Origin: Methanothrix harundinacea
GTDB taxonomy: Archaea; Halobacteriota; Methanosarcinia; Methanotrichales; Methanotrichaceae
NCBI GenBank assembly: GCA_001509375.1
Contig: LGFT01000004.1
Span: 1-57,915 of the forward strand
DNA: 57,915 bases
Direction of reading: 5' to 3'
In this document: positions 33,381 through 41,872 of the stretch, piece after piece
Layout of the letters: each line of letters begins with the position of its first letter
How positions within the stretch are numbered: the stretch's first letter is position 1
Program-made: the position numbers and the translations under genes
The notes under the pieces: model-generated
Told to the model about the DNA's origin: nothing
Seen by the model: the letters and a program-made list of their open reading frames with translations, nothing else
The model's database searches: none

Positions 33381-34706
33381 GTGGAGAAGCTGAATAAATT
33401 ATCTCCAAGCTGCGACGAAGGAGCAGACCAGATACCAGATAGACGGAGATGTAGAGGGGCTGGTGAACCCCTCGACCTTATCGTCATCGGAGCGGGCCCA
33501 GCCGGCCTCTTCTGTGCAATAAACGCCTCAGGGAAAGATAGAAAGATCCTCGTCCTTGAGAAGAAAAAGTCTCCGGGCAGTAAGCTCCTAATCTCGGGAT
33601 CGGGTCGCTGCAACCTGACCCACGACGGGGATATGCAGTCCTTCCTCGACCATTACGGCGATAACGGTCGTTTCCTCCGACCGGCCCTGTTGGGCTTCAC
33701 AAACCGCGACCTAGTCGCCTTCTTTGAAGAAAGGGGCCTGGCCATGATCACCCTGGAAGGGGGGAAGGTCTTCCCCGAGACCCAGAGGAGCCGGGACGTC
33801 CTGGCCGTCCTCCTCGCGGAGGGCGAGGCCCGGGGGGTCCAGATCGTCTGCGGCAAATCTGTGACCTCCATCGAGAAGTCGGGGGAAGGCTTTCTCGTCG
33901 CCTGCTGGGATGAGACCTACCGGTCACGCACGCTCGTCATCGCCACCGGGGGCCGGTCGTATCCCGCCACCGGCTCCACCGGCGACGGCTACGGCTTCGC
34001 CGAGGCCCTCGGCCACGCCATCGCCGAGATTGGGCCAGCTCTCGCCCCCGTCCGGATTCGGGACTACCCCTTCGCCGACCTCGCCGGGATCTCCCTTCCG
34101 GGCGCCAGGGTCTCGATCTTCAGGGGCAAGAAGGTGAGGGAGCACGAGGGAGACGTCCTCTTCACCCATGAGGGGCTCAGTGGCCCAGGGATCCTCGACC
34201 TGTCCAGGAGCATCCGGGCCGGGGACGTCCTGAGGGTGTCATTTGTAGTGGACGAGACGAGGGAGGATCTGGAGCGGTGGCTTCTGGATCGGTCGAGAGG
34301 AGATGGGGCGCGAAACCTGAGGTCGATTTTGGCAGAGATGGATATTCCCGCTCGGCTCGCATCGAGGGTCCTTGAGATCTTGGAGATCCCTCAGGACCTG
34401 AAATGCGCCTCGATGACCAGAGAGATGAGGATCGGCCTCGCGGACCGGCTCTCCGGCTTTCCCCTTGTGGTGGAGGGGCTCGGAGGCTACGGTTGCGCCA
34501 TGGCGACCAGGGGTGGAGTGGACTTGAAGGAGGTAGACTCGAAGACGATGGAGTCGAGGCTCGCCAGGGGCCTCTACTTCTCCGGCGAGATCCTGGACGT
34601 GGACGGGGACACCGGCGGCTACAACCTCCAGGCCGCCTTCTCCACGGGGTTCTTAGCCGCAAGGAGCATACAAAAACGATTGTCAGATCAAGAGGGCACT
34701 CGGTGA
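33381..34706 (+). CDS. HI0933/BaiN-family FAD flavoprotein
   Basis: 441 residues. An N-terminal dinucleotide motif LDLIVIGAGPAGLFCAINAS (about 31-50) is followed by KKKSPGSKLLISGSGRCNLTH, the family hallmark, then LVIATGGRSYPATGSTGDGYGFAEALGH and a C-terminal FAD loop GLYFSGEILDVDGDTGGYNLQAAFSTG. It is a soluble NAD(P)/FAD oxidoreductase; the substrate in archaea is unknown (bacterial relatives include BaiN). GTG 33381 is the first start; about 30 residues precede the FAD fold, which is long for the family, but no later start codon is visible before it. Confidence 0.88.
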   Translation: MEKLNKLSPSCDEGADQIPDRRRCRGAGEPLDLIVIGAGPAGLFCAINASGKDRKILVLEKKKSPGSKLLISGSGRCNLTHDGDMQSFLDHYGDNGRFLRPALLGFTNRDLVAFFEERGLAMITLEGGKVFPETQRSRDVLAVLLAEGEARGVQIVCGKSVTSIEKSGEGFLVACWDETYRSRTLVIATGGRSYPATGSTGDGYGFAEALGHAIAEIGPALAPVRIRDYPFADLAGISLPGARVSIFRGKKVREHEGDVLFTHEGLSGPGILDLSRSIRAGDVLRVSFVVDETREDLERWLLDRSRGDGARNLRSILAEMDIPARLASRVLEILEIPQDLKCASMTREMRIGLADRLSGFPLVVEGLGGYGCAMATRGGVDLKEVDSKTMESRLARGLYFSGEILDVDGDTGGYNLQAAFSTGFLAARSIQKRLSDQEGTR

Positions 34707-34735
34707 GCATTAAGCGAGGACGAGGGAGGCTGGAT

Positions 34736-35560
34736 ATGGACGATCTCAGAAGTTATGGAAGGCCGCCCTTCAACGTAGTCGTCGTCCACGGCGGCCCTGG
34801 AGCCCGGGGAGAGATGGCACGGGTGGCGCGTGAGCTATCCAAAAGATGGGGAGTCCTGGAGCCGCTCCAGACGGCGACCTCGCTTCTTGGGCAGGTCGGA
34901 GAGCTGAAGGCGGCTCTGGAGAAGGAGGGAGATCTTCCAGCAACGCTAATAGGCTTTTCCTGGGGCGCTTGGCTTTGCTTCATATTTGCCGCCAGCTATC
35001 CAGCGATGGTCAAAAAGCTGATCCTCGTCGGAAGCGGCCCTTTTGAAGAGAGGTACGCCGCCAGAATCGCAGAGACGCGATGGAGCCGCTTGAGCTTGGG
35101 GGAGAGGGCCGAAGTGGAGTCCATCGTGAAAATCTTAGAGGGGCCCGAGAGCGCCGGGGCGGAAGAGAAGAACGCGGCGATGGCGCGTATGGGAGCGCTC
35201 TTCTCGAAGGTTGATGCATACGATCCTGAGGCATGCGAACCCGGAGCTGTCGAGCTGCGGGCTGACGTATTTCAGGTCGTCTGGAAAGAGGCGGCAGATT
35301 TGAGGAGGACTGGAAAGCTCCTGGAGCTGGGGGAGGTGATCGAGTGCCCAGTGGTGGCGATCCACGGAGAATATGACCCCCATCCCGCAGATGGGGTCGA
35401 GGGCCCTCTTTTAGCCGTTTTGGATAGCTTCAAGTTCATCCTTCTTGAGAGATGTGGGCATGCTCCGTGGACCGAGAGGTGGGCAAAAGAGAAATTTTAC
35501 GATATACTGGATGAAGAGCTGGAATCAACTCTCCTCGAAGAGGCTACATCATCCCAATAG
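34736..35560 (+). CDS. Alpha/beta-hydrolase
   Basis: 274 residues. It shows VVVVHGGPGARGEM (oxyanion HGGPG), the nucleophile elbow GFSWGAW with Ser, an acid in IHGEYDPHP, and the catalytic His in ERCGHAPWTER, all in correct order. An HGGPG plus this spacing resembles proline iminopeptidase-type hydrolases, but substrate is open. ATG 34736 has GAGGGAGG upstream; a GTG at 34703 overlapping the preceding stop is the alternative. Likely co-transcribed with the flavoprotein. Confidence 0.83.
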   Translation: MDDLRSYGRPPFNVVVVHGGPGARGEMARVARELSKRWGVLEPLQTATSLLGQVGELKAALEKEGDLPATLIGFSWGAWLCFIFAASYPAMVKKLILVGSGPFEERYAARIAETRWSRLSLGERAEVESIVKILEGPESAGAEEKNAAMARMGALFSKVDAYDPEACEPGAVELRADVFQVVWKEAADLRRTGKLLELGEVIECPVVAIHGEYDPHPADGVEGPLLAVLDSFKFILLERCGHAPWTERWAKEKFYDILDEELESTLLEEATSSQ

Positions 35561-35574
35561 CCATCTGATCGCCA

Positions 35575-35583
35575 CTTATATCA
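35575..35583 (+). promoter_or_regulatory. TATA box of the VOC gene
   Basis: CTTATATCA lies 25-33 bp before ATG 35608, predicting a leaderless or nearly leaderless transcript. Confidence 0.45.
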
Positions 35584-35607
35584 GAATCAAAAAACAAAAG
35601 GACATTT

Positions 35608-35967
35608 ATGCCACGAGTGATTCATTTCGAGATCGCCATCGACAAGGCCGACCGTGCTGTGAAGTTCTACTCTGAGGTCTTCGGTTGGAAGGTGGAGAAG
35701 TGGGGGCCGATGGACTACTGGCTCGTCCAGACCGGCGAGGGTCCCGGGATCGACGGCGCCCTCAAGAATCGGGAGAGGCTCCACGAGAGCACCACAAACA
35801 CCGTGGAGGTTCCATCCCTTGAGGAGTACATGGCGAAGGTCGTCGATAAGGGCGGCGAGGTGATCTCTGAGAAGATGACTATACCAGGCCACGGATACTT
35901 CGCGTATTGCAAGGATACCGAGGGGAACGTCTTCGGCATAATTGAGAGCGACGAGTCGGCCCAATGA
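35608..35967 (+). CDS. VOC-family (glyoxalase/bleomycin resistance-like) protein
   Basis: 119 residues with one VOC unit pair: VIHFEIAIDKADRAVKFYSEVFGWKVEKWG at the start and GYFAYCKDTEGNVFGIIESDE at the end, carrying the His and Glu metal positions. A dimer of such chains makes the metal site. Members of this subgroup (PRVIHFEI type) are common in methanogens; substrate unknown. Confidence 0.85.
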   Translation: MPRVIHFEIAIDKADRAVKFYSEVFGWKVEKWGPMDYWLVQTGEGPGIDGALKNRERLHESTTNTVEVPSLEEYMAKVVDKGGEVISEKMTIPGHGYFAYCKDTEGNVFGIIESDESAQ

Positions 35968-36036
35968 GGCCGAAAGACGCCGGAAAAAGGATTTGCTCGA
36001 AGGTCCGCTTCTGCCGACGGCGGCTTGGCCCAAGGC

Positions 36037-36288
36037 TCAGTACTTCTCGAGGAACCACTTCTTATCGAATTCTTTGATCTGTTTGACCGTAGTTTCCGGC
36101 TTCCAGACCACTACCATAGCTATGTCCCTTTCGATATCGATCATGTTGTACAGCTCGACCTTAACAAAGGCCGGGACGGTGTAGGCGGTGATGGCCACCT
36201 TCTTTGCGTCCTCGATGAACTCGACGTAATGCTCTTTTCTGATTATGTAGGTGCTGTCAAAACTATCCTCCAAGATCTTCACCTTCAA
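36037..36288 (-). CDS. Small hypothetical protein
   Basis: About 83 residues if TTG 36288 is the start; the frame remains open further upstream but there it overlaps the cupin gene. Sequence runs KVKILEDSFDSTYIIRKEHYVEFIEDAKKVAITAY, then VELYNMIDIERDIAMVVVW and a C-terminal FDKKWFLEKY. It is compositionally like a real gene (alternating strand/helix pattern) but matches no family I know. It follows the cupin gene by about 40 bp, same strand. Confidence 0.5.
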   Translation of the reverse strand: MKVKILEDSFDSTYIIRKEHYVEFIEDAKKVAITAYTVPAFVKVELYNMIDIERDIAMVVVWKPETTVKQIKEFDKKWFLEKY

Positions 36289-36326
36289 GGATATGATCCC
36301 CGCTACATCTACTAAGATTTTTCTAT

Positions 36327-36695
36327 TCAGGCGACCTCCTCGTCTTCCTCGCCCCAGGCTGGATATACGATGCAGAGGAAGGCCAGGGGGCCATCGCCTC
36401 GGTTTTCGATATGCTGCATCGACCCCGGCGGGATGTATATCGCCATGCAAGGACCCACCTCCGCAGACTCGTCGTCGATCACCATCCTGCCCCGCCCCTC
36501 GAGGATGAAGTAGACCTCCGAGGAGGTCTTGAGGCGATGGGGACTCGATGCCTCTCCGGGCCTGAGCCGGGCGTGGGCGAGGCTGTATCCCATGAAGAGC
36601 TCCTCATCCTCTCGCTTGGGATGGAGAAGCTCACAGATATCGGTCCCGTCCAGGGCCACGAACCGAGAAGCGTCTTCGAGGTTTTTAATGAACAT
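36327..36695 (-). CDS. Cupin-domain protein
   Basis: 122 residues, a single small cupin. Motif 1 is seen as SSPHRLKTSSEVYFILEGRGRMVID (the second His of the usual HxH is Leu, so metal binding may be altered) and motif 2 as GPCMAIYIPPGSMQHIENRGDGPLAFLCI. Such archaeal cupins are of unknown substrate, possibly sugar-phosphate isomerase-like. It lies 4 bp after the truncated deaminase remnant. Confidence 0.85.
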   Translation of the reverse strand: MFIKNLEDASRFVALDGTDICELLHPKREDEELFMGYSLAHARLRPGEASSPHRLKTSSEVYFILEGRGRMVIDDESAEVGPCMAIYIPPGSMQHIENRGDGPLAFLCIVYPAWGEEDEEVA

Positions 36696-36699
36696 CTCT

Positions 36700-36963
36700 T
36701 CACCTCTGCTCCAGAGGTCGTAAAAATATTTTCGGGTTGCATTCTGCCAGAAATTGATCCCAGAGCCCGAGATATCTCAGGATGAACTCGGCCAAAAGAT
36801 CCTTGCGCTCAGAGAGGTCCAGGTTCTCGACCTCGATCCCGTGGGATTCCATGAACTCCCTCGCCACAGGGGTGCTCTCCGCCTCCCCAGTCACCACCTT
36901 CCCTACCCCGAACTGGACCGCTGCGCTCGTGCAGAGGTAGCAGGGCATCATCGTCGAGTGTGA
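36700..36963 (-). pseudogene. Truncated cytidine/guanine deaminase-family remnant
   Basis: The frame reads stop-SHSTMMPCYLCTSAAVQFGVGKVVTG and on to FMESHGIEVENLDLSERKDL. This is the C-terminal half of a CDA/TadA-fold deaminase: PC-x2-C supplies two zinc Cys and the V-x-F-G strand follows. The N-terminal half with the H-A-E zinc/catalytic motif is missing, and a stop codon (36964-36966) cuts the frame. An ATG at 36951 could still give an 83-residue peptide, but it would lack the catalytic Glu. The break is next to a hairpin like those at IS200/IS605-type ends. Confidence 0.65.
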
Positions 36964-36970
36964 CTACTCC

Positions 36971-36986
36971 CCGCCCTGAAGGGCGG
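36971..36986. repeat. Hairpin resembling an IS200/IS605-type element end
   Basis: CCGCCCTGAAGGGCGG is a perfect short palindrome with arms of seven bases. Sequences of this type (CTCC-CCGCCC-TGAA-GGGCGG-AGCTT) are common at ends of IS605/IS1341-group elements in archaea. No transposase is present; this would be a solo end or miniature remnant. It lies a few bases outside the deaminase break. Confidence 0.45.
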
Positions 36987-37120
36987 AGCTTCTAGTTTTT
37001 GGCAGAGAGATAAAAATCGAATCGCCTTCGAATGGGCTTCGAGAAAAATTCTGATCTGGGAAGGAGCTCTCGCCCCCCCCCAAATCCATTCTTTCTAGAG
37101 ACCGTTTTTCTGAATGCCCC

Positions 37121-38080
37121 TCACATCGTGAGGGTGTAGGCGTAGCCGCTGCTGAAGTACCTGTAATACGATTTCAAGTAGCCTGGGCTTGTTATCTTTA
37201 TATTGTGGTACTGGTCCCCCGTTACGGTGAAGCTGACGATCCCGTCGAGCCTGCCGTCGCTGTAGTCGCTGTAGCTCCGGGTGTCGTCGACGCTGACGCT
37301 GTATCCGGATAGCCAGCTCGATTTGACCGTCACCCGGGCGTAGGATGGCGCTGGACCCGGACCGGGGCTTGGCGGCCATCCGCCTCTCGAGACGTCGATG
37401 ACAACGGCGTTGGACGGCTGGTTGTTGACGACGAAGAGGAGGATGTGACGTCCGACGGTGTCAGCCTGGAAGCTTATTCGGGTGTATCCAGGCCAGAAAT
37501 AGGTCGTATCTTTGTCCACGTTGCCGTTCGGGTATATCTCGTACAGGTCTGCCGATCCACCGCTGGGGGAGTAGGCGAGAAGCTGGAGGTACGCCCACTG
37601 AGGGCATGATGCGTACTGGGTCCAGCTCCTGGACCCCAGGATCCATAGGGAGTTTGTTCCGCCGTAGGTGGAACGGTAGGTCGAGTAGGAGACCGATTGG
37701 CCCCCGAAGTATACGGCAGAGGGCTCGCTCCCGGAGATCGAGTACTGCTGGACGCCGCTCCCGCCTGATGCTGGCTCATCCATGCTGTAGTACGCTTCGG
37801 CAAGGCCGGAACTACCGACAGTGCCGGTCGACCGATATGTCTCCACCCCCTCCGGCGACCCCGGAAACTCCATCAGCATCTCGGGCGCCTCGTCCTCGCC
37901 GTAATAGGTCGCGCCGAAGCTCATGCCGGTCTCGCCACCGCCATAAGAGTACGCCTCATATCCCACGTCGACTCCTTCGTCGGCGTAATCGGTAATCAAC
38001 TCTTCAGTCCATTCCTCTGCCGCGGCAAATCCCACGGAGAAGATGATCAAAAGGGAAATCAATGCTCCTTTAGAGCTCAA
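37121..38080 (-). CDS. Secreted surface-domain plus PEGA-like protein (copy B)
   Basis: 319 residues from TTG 38080 (GGGGGTG upstream; this start is placed by homology to copy A at 17687, where ATG takes the same place). A signal peptide (to about GFAAAEE) is followed by a 100-residue acidic Tyr/Gly-rich region, then the surface domain: NSLWILGSRSWTQ, AYLQLLAYSPSGGSADLYEIYP, FWPGYTRISFQAD, GRHILLFVVNNQPSNAVVIDV. A Pro hinge and a PEGA-like domain close it (GYSVSVDDTRSYSD ... YHNIKITSPGYL). Paralogue of 16863..17687 with a longer N-terminal region. Confidence 0.78.
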   Translation of the reverse strand: MSSKGALISLLIIFSVGFAAAEEWTEELITDYADEGVDVGYEAYSYGGGETGMSFGATYYGEDEAPEMLMEFPGSPEGVETYRSTGTVGSSGLAEAYYSMDEPASGGSGVQQYSISGSEPSAVYFGGQSVSYSTYRSTYGGTNSLWILGSRSWTQYASCPQWAYLQLLAYSPSGGSADLYEIYPNGNVDKDTTYFWPGYTRISFQADTVGRHILLFVVNNQPSNAVVIDVSRGGWPPSPGPGPAPSYARVTVKSSWLSGYSVSVDDTRSYSDYSDGRLDGIVSFTVTGDQYHNIKITSPGYLKSYYRYFSSGYAYTLTM

Positions 38081-38110
38081 GAGTAACACCCCCAATCTCC
38101 TCTATCGCTT

Positions 38111-38131
38111 TGATGGTACAAAAAGTTTTGG
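38111..38131 (-). promoter_or_regulatory. Upstream element shared with copy A (copy B)
   Basis: TGATGGTACAAAA followed by AGTTTTGG, 31-51 bp upstream of the start. It matches 17715-17734 except for one inserted base. Flanks beyond the element differ, which implies selection and not simply recent duplication. Confidence 0.55.
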
Positions 38132-38273
38132 AGAATTTTTGGATATTACTATAAATGGGCGGCTGATCCGTCACAGGATGCGACGACTATCGGAGACGAG
38201 ACGCCTGCATCGTCAGAACATCTCCATCTCCAAAGTTAATAATCCCGATTTTTCGAGTGATGCTGCGCCTTAT

Positions 38274-39974
38274 TCACATCGACTCCAGGGCAGGGATCCC
38301 AAGGGTCTCCAGAGTTGCTCGGAGGCAATTTCGGGCCGCCTTGACGAGGGCGAGCCTCGCCTCCCTGAGGCCCGGATCCGCCTCCAGGACGGGGCTCGAC
38401 CGATAGAACTGGTTGAAGATCTCGGCCAGCTCCCTGGCGTAGGTGGCGAGCATATGGGGCTTCAGATCCCTTGCCGCCATTTCAACTGCAAGATCAAACT
38501 GGGATATCTTCTTGACGAGGTCGATCTCCTCGGGGCCGGTGAGAAGCCGGGGGTCGAATTGGCCGAAGTCGCCCGCCTTGTCGAGGATGCTGCAGGCCCT
38601 CGCGTGAGAGTACTGGATGAAGGGGGCCGATAACTTCTCGAAGTCCAGGGCCGCCTTCCAATCGAAAACGGTGGCCTTGTCCGGAGAGACCTTGACCACA
38701 TCGTATCTGACGGCACCGAGGGCTACGTCTTTTGCCACCGCTCGCCTGAACTCCTCGGTCTCCTCAGGCCTTCGGGCTGTGACCTCTCGATAGGCCTGGG
38801 CCTCGACCTCGTCGAGGAGCTCGTCGGTGGAGATGAACTTCCCCTTCCTGGTGCTCATGGAACCCGTCGGAAGGGATACGAACTCGAATATGACGATCTC
38901 GGGCTCTCTGACCCCCATGAGGCGGAGGGCCACCTTGAGCTGGCCTGAGATGAGCTTGTGGTCGGCCCCGAGGACGTCGATCATCCGGTCGGACCGCTCT
39001 GCCTTCCACTTATGGTAAGCCAGGTCTCTTGTGGTATAGAGGGATGTCCCGTCGGACCTCTTGAGGACGAGCTTCTTCTCAAACCCCTCGCCCGAGAGGT
39101 CAAGCTGGAGGGCGCCCTCCTCCCATTCGGTCAATCCCGTCGCCTCCAGGGCTTTGACGATCTCTGCCTTCGATCCGTCCCGGACGAACTCTCCCTCCCA
39201 ATGGTAGGAGTCGTGAGTGATGTTCAGCCTCGCCAACGTCTCTTCGATCCCGGAGAGGGCGTAGTCCACCGCCTCTTTGAACTTCGCTGCCGTATCGGGG
39301 TCGCCAGCCTCGTAGAGCTGCATCAGCCGGTCGACCTCCGCCTTAAGCTCCGGCTCTGCGGCCAGGTCCTTGTTCGCCTGGATGTATATTCGCGCTATGG
39401 CGTGGTCGGCCTTCGAGTCGTCCAGAGGATATCGGCCGCATCCCCAGACGACGATGGCGATCTGCCGGCCCATGTCGTTGACGTAATACTGGGCCTCCAC
39501 GCCGCAGCCTGCCCGGCGGAGAATCCGCACCAGGGTGTCTCCGATGACGGAGTTTCTTATGTGGCCTACGTGGAGGGGGCCGTTGGGGTTGGCGGAGGTG
39601 TGCTCGACGATCACCCTCTCGGTCAATGACCCCTTCCAGCATCCATCGCCTTCGGCCTCTCGGACGGCCTCGTCAAGGAATCTGCGACTCGCATAGAAGT
39701 TCAAGTAGGGACCCATCGCCTCGACCCTTTCCACGGTGCCGTTCCCCTCGATGACCATCGCCTCTTTCAGCTCCTGGGAGATCTTTGCGGGATTTTTCTT
39801 GAGAAGGGGCGCGAGCCTGAAGGATACGGTGGAGGCGAGGTCGGCGTGGGGGCTCGTCTCCAGCAGAAGCTCGTTTCCATTGATCTTGGCCTCGGTCTCG
39901 GGCAGCAGAAACCCGCATCGATCCATGGCGTCGCGCAAGAGCGACTCGACATCTCTCCAGAAGTCCAGGAACAT
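38274..39974 (-). CDS. argS: Arginyl-tRNA synthetase
   Basis: 566 residues, a class I synthetase. HVGH (135-138) in SANPNGPLHVGHIRNSVIGD is the HIGH motif; STRKGKF stands in for KMSKS, as in archaeal ArgS. An N-terminal Add-1 domain precedes and a C-terminal anticodon-binding helical domain with the DALR pattern ends it (FIQYSHARACSIL ... EIFNQFYRSSPVLEAD). It charges tRNA-Arg. Confidence 0.96.
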   Translation of the reverse strand: MFLDFWRDVESLLRDAMDRCGFLLPETEAKINGNELLLETSPHADLASTVSFRLAPLLKKNPAKISQELKEAMVIEGNGTVERVEAMGPYLNFYASRRFLDEAVREAEGDGCWKGSLTERVIVEHTSANPNGPLHVGHIRNSVIGDTLVRILRRAGCGVEAQYYVNDMGRQIAIVVWGCGRYPLDDSKADHAIARIYIQANKDLAAEPELKAEVDRLMQLYEAGDPDTAAKFKEAVDYALSGIEETLARLNITHDSYHWEGEFVRDGSKAEIVKALEATGLTEWEEGALQLDLSGEGFEKKLVLKRSDGTSLYTTRDLAYHKWKAERSDRMIDVLGADHKLISGQLKVALRLMGVREPEIVIFEFVSLPTGSMSTRKGKFISTDELLDEVEAQAYREVTARRPEETEEFRRAVAKDVALGAVRYDVVKVSPDKATVFDWKAALDFEKLSAPFIQYSHARACSILDKAGDFGQFDPRLLTGPEEIDLVKKISQFDLAVEMAARDLKPHMLATYARELAEIFNQFYRSSPVLEADPGLREARLALVKAARNCLRATLETLGIPALESM

Positions 39975-40126
39975 GAGAACATCACCGTACGATTCAGGGT
40001 GGGGAAGTTCGATATACCGATATAAGCGTTGCGACGGCGCCCCGCTAGATAATAGTTGGTGGTTCGGAAAAAGGATAATATAATAAGGCGGTGTATACGT
40101 TTCAGGCAGATATGGGGTAATCGATC

Positions 40127-41362
40127 ATGAAGAAGATTCTGGCATTTCTTGTGCTGATCCTGGCCCTCGCCCCGGCCTCAGCCGCCGCCGAAGGCGGCTC
40201 GCCCGAGATCGAGGCGATCACCATCGTCAGCCTTCCCGTAGACTCGGTGACCATCTATCCAGACGGCCTCGCCACGGTGAAGAGGACCGGGGTGATGGAG
40301 GTAACGGAGGGGGTCCACCAGCTCGTCGTGGACTTGCCGTCGTCAGTGAAGATGGAGTCGGTGAGGTTTTCCGCTACCAACGCCACCGTCAAGAAGGTGG
40401 TATACGACGACAACCCTGAGTACACCCTCAACGTCTCGTCCACAGGACTCCAGGAGTTCGAGCTCGTCTACCTGATGCCGAGGGCAGGCCAGTGGAAGCC
40501 CAGCTACTCCGTCCACCTGATGGAGGAGACGGTCCTAGTATCGGCCCAGGCGGTGGTGGCAAACAACTTCGGCGAGGACCTGGAGGCGGTCAAGCTGAAG
40601 CTCGTATCAGGGCCGCCCCAGTTCGTAGCCCTGGAGAAGTACCTCACCGTGGGGAGCGCCTCCCTGCGCGCCGTCGCTGAAGAGGCGGAGATGGATTATG
40701 CCCCCGCTGCAGCTCCCGTCCCCGCCACCGGAGAGCTGGAGACCCTCTACATCTACGAGCTGGACGGCCGAAAAGACCTGGAGGTGGACAAAGAAGTGGG
40801 CTTCCCCCTCTTCGATGAGACGGCCCCTATAATGAGGAGCTACATCTGGGACGCTTACTATCAGAACGAGGGGCCGGTGACCGAAGTCGTCAAGGCTAAC
40901 AACACCATGAAAGACCCCTGGCCCGCCGGTTCGGCCCTCCTCTACAAGAACGGCGAGTACGTCTCGGAGGTGGAGATTCCCTTTACGCCCACAGGGACAG
41001 AGGCTGAGATCGAGGTGGGGTCCTCGGCAGACCTGAAGGTCGAAAGGAAGCTTGCAAACTACACCTCTGCAGAGGAGATAGTCACAATTCCGGGAGCCGG
41101 AAATGCGAGCTCCGCGATGAAGGTGACGACGGAGACCTGGACCTACCGCCTCACCCTCAAGAGCAACATAGATCGAAACGCCACCGCTGAAGTCTCTGAC
41201 ATTAAGCCCCTCAAGGCAGAGCTGATCGCTGCAGAGCCGGAGCCTGTGGAGATGACGGCGACGGGCCTAGATTGGAAACTGGAGATTTTGCCCCGCGAGG
41301 AAGTGGCGATAGAATACACCTATAGGGTTGTGACAAGAGAGGTAATGGCGAGCGGCAGGTGA
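40127..41362 (+). CDS. Secreted DUF4139-domain protein
   Basis: 411 residues: a signal peptide (MKKILAFLVLILALAPASAAAE), then VDSVTIYPDGLATVKRTG, the opening of DUF4140/4139 proteins, followed by the DUF4139 core YLMPRAGQWKPSYSVHL, VVANNFGEDLEAVKLKLVSGPP and a C-terminal ITTE-like strand set (TWTYRLTLKSNI). The full-length bacterial relatives include a coiled coil that is missing here. Function unknown; envelope-localised. Confidence 0.82.
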   Translation: MKKILAFLVLILALAPASAAAEGGSPEIEAITIVSLPVDSVTIYPDGLATVKRTGVMEVTEGVHQLVVDLPSSVKMESVRFSATNATVKKVVYDDNPEYTLNVSSTGLQEFELVYLMPRAGQWKPSYSVHLMEETVLVSAQAVVANNFGEDLEAVKLKLVSGPPQFVALEKYLTVGSASLRAVAEEAEMDYAPAAAPVPATGELETLYIYELDGRKDLEVDKEVGFPLFDETAPIMRSYIWDAYYQNEGPVTEVVKANNTMKDPWPAGSALLYKNGEYVSEVEIPFTPTGTEAEIEVGSSADLKVERKLANYTSAEEIVTIPGAGNASSAMKVTTETWTYRLTLKSNIDRNATAEVSDIKPLKAELIAAEPEPVEMTATGLDWKLEILPREEVAIEYTYRVVTREVMASGR

Positions 41363-41376
41363 GCTCGCCATCTACC

Positions 41377-41390
41377 AAAATTTTTTAATT
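41377..41390 (+). terminator. T-rich terminator after the DUF4139 gene
   Basis: AAAATTTTTTAATT, with six T at 41381-41386, 14 bases after the stop and 3 bases before the convergent Hsp20 stop. Confidence 0.4.
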
Positions 41391-41392
41391 CA

Positions 41393-41830
41393 TCATCCCT
41401 CAATGGGGACCGAGTGAGGCTTCACCACGATCAGCTTGGGGAGGTGGACGGCTAGAACCCCGTCCTCATACTTCGCCTTAACCTGCTCCGGCTTCACCTC
41501 GGCCGAGAGCCTGATCCTTCGGCTCGTCTCGGCTTCGGGCCTCTCCCTTTGAAGGTATTTTCCCGCCGGTCGTTCGAACTTCGCCGTAACGGTTACGGCG
41601 TCCTCAGTCACCCCCAGGTCGATCAGCTCCTTCTTCGTCCCTGGAAGGTCGACGTAGACTATTATCTCCTCAGGGCTGTCGATGACGTCCACGGCCGGGG
41701 CCTCCCCGACCTCGGGGAGGTTCTCGGCGACTTCGCCCAGCATCTTCCTGAATACCTCTCTAGCCTGGACCGACCTCTTCATCGACTCGATGACGGCCCT
41801 TCCCACCATCCTTTCAGCATCCTCTCTCAT
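41393..41830 (-). CDS. Hsp20 small heat-shock protein
   Basis: 145 residues with an N-terminal helical arm, then an alpha-crystallin domain: PAVDVIDSPEEIIVYVDLPGTKKELIDLGV, ETSRRIRLSAEVKPEQVKAKYEDGVLAVHLPK, the A-x-x-x-n-G-V-L signature included, and the C-terminal tail. ATP-independent holdase. The usual C-terminal I-x-I motif may be the VKPHSVPI end. Single gene downstream of pyrC on the same strand. Confidence 0.9.
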   Translation of the reverse strand: MREDAERMVGRAVIESMKRSVQAREVFRKMLGEVAENLPEVGEAPAVDVIDSPEEIIVYVDLPGTKKELIDLGVTEDAVTVTAKFERPAGKYLQRERPEAETSRRIRLSAEVKPEQVKAKYEDGVLAVHLPKLIVVKPHSVPIEG

Positions 41831-41872
41831 AGTAACTACCTCAGATTTTTACAGAATTTTTGCACATTAACT

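Noticed and set aside
37071-37081. Run of nine C in the gap after PEGA copy B
   Set aside because: Lies outside any gene and has no partner motif; noted as a homopolymer only.
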